From the NCBI GenBank assembly GCA_003506635.1, contig DNZB01000168.1:281-5644 (forward strand): 5,364 nucleotides of DNA, given 5' to 3'. Position numbers and translations under genes: made by a program. This DNA is from Parvularcula sp. (GTDB lineage Bacteria > Pseudomonadota > Alphaproteobacteria > Caulobacterales > Parvularculaceae). Positions 5,170-5,364 of this stretch are shown piece after piece. The notes beneath the pieces were generated by a model that was given only the letters and a program-made list of their open reading frames with translations, was not told the DNA's origin and ran no database searches. Position 1 is the first letter of the stretch, and each line of letters begins with the position of its first letter.

Positions 5170-5364
5170 ATGACGGTTGGGCGTTCTCTCCCCGCGCCTC
5201 GCCTTGGCGTCTGCTATTACCCGGAGCACTGGCCGGAATCGCAGTGGGCGAGCGATGCGGCGCGGATGGCCGACATCGGCCTTTCCGAAGTCCGCATCGG
5301 CGAATTTGCATGGTCGCGGATCGAACCCTCGCCGGGCGAATTTAAGAGTCTGACTCAAAATTCT
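5170..5364 (+). CDS. GH42-family beta-galactosidase, N-terminal fragment
   Basis: Start of a glycoside hydrolase family 42 protein, a TIM-barrel enzyme that releases terminal beta-galactose. The 65 visible codons include the family opening [15 protein letters not shown] (12-26) followed by [28 protein letters not shown] (31-58). This is the first beta-strand and helix of the barrel, and the catalytic glutamates lie far beyond the window. No signal peptide is seen, so a cytoplasmic enzyme acting on imported oligosaccharides is likely. ATG 5170 is the first start after an in-frame TAG at 5158-5160. After GEF the family normally continues with a D/W-rich segment such as DFDWLD; here it reads KSLTQNS, encoded by AT-rich DNA with an inverted repeat. 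The gene may be interrupted at that point (see findings). It is not obviously related to hemA, although on the same strand 64 bases downstream. Confidence 0.85.
   Translation, partial: MTVGRSLPAPRLGVCYYPEHWPESQWASDAARMADIGLSEVRIGEFAWSRIEPSPGEFKSLTQNS
5338..5363. repeat. Imperfect inverted repeat at right edge, possible insertion-sequence end
   Basis: GAATTT (5338-5343) is matched by AAATTC (5358-5363), and inside them lies the perfect 5-1-5 repeat GAGTC-T-GACTC (5346-5356). The stretch is AT-rich, unlike the GC-rich gene before it, and coincides with the end of GH42 similarity. TAA directly before GAG fits the TNA target and GAG terminus of IS1031-type IS5-family elements, but only about 19 bases of any such element would be in view. 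Confidence 0.35.

Noticed and set aside
1..5364. CRISPR array, tRNA, rRNA, phage or toxin-antitoxin genes
   Set aside because: I looked for regular spaced repeats, tRNA-like cloverleaf ends and small paired genes. Nothing convincing was seen; the HTH protein has no toxin partner.

Overview
The window looks like ordinary chromosome from a GC-rich alphaproteobacterium. The best evidence is a C4-pathway 5-aminolevulinate synthase (HemA), which is typical of alphaproteobacteria. Strong G/C bias at third codon positions and close packing of genes on both strands fit this. I cannot place it to order or genus from the sequence alone.

Layout from left to right: (1) the N-terminal 231 codons of an RhlE-type DEAD-box RNA helicase, minus strand, running off the left edge; (2) a 309-base gap with no gene, holding a candidate helicase promoter (perfect TTGACA) and a 14-bp palindrome in what would be a long 5' leader; (3) a small winged-helix/HTH protein, minus strand, divergent from (4) a VOC/glyoxalase-superfamily protein, plus strand; (5) convergent with it, a two-gene minus-strand unit: a 2OG-Fe(II) oxygenase-like protein (TIGR02466/PF13759 type) overlapping by ATGA a yeast-type cytosine deaminase; (6) divergent from that unit, upp (uracil phosphoribosyltransferase); (7) a 329-base gap with a Fur-like 7-1-7 palindrome, a terminator-like stem-loop and a possible 10-codon leader peptide; (8) hemA; (9) the first 65 codons of a GH42 beta-galactosidase, running off the right edge.

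Functional links: the deaminase would turn cytosine into uracil, and Upp would turn uracil plus PRPP into UMP, so the centre of the window is a pyrimidine-base salvage locus. The oxygenase coupled to the deaminase is unexplained and is the most interesting gene association here. The hemA leader has several stacked regulatory-looking elements that suggest iron-linked control.

The last 20 or so bases are notable. GH42 similarity appears to stop at the conserved PGEF, and AT-rich sequence with an inverted repeat follows. This may be the end of an insertion sequence (the TAA|GAG junction suits an IS5-family element) or a contig-end artefact. I found no CRISPR array, tRNA, rRNA or complete mobile element. 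No wholly new system is demonstrated; the leads are the oxygenase-salvage coupling, the hemA leader and the right-edge junction.
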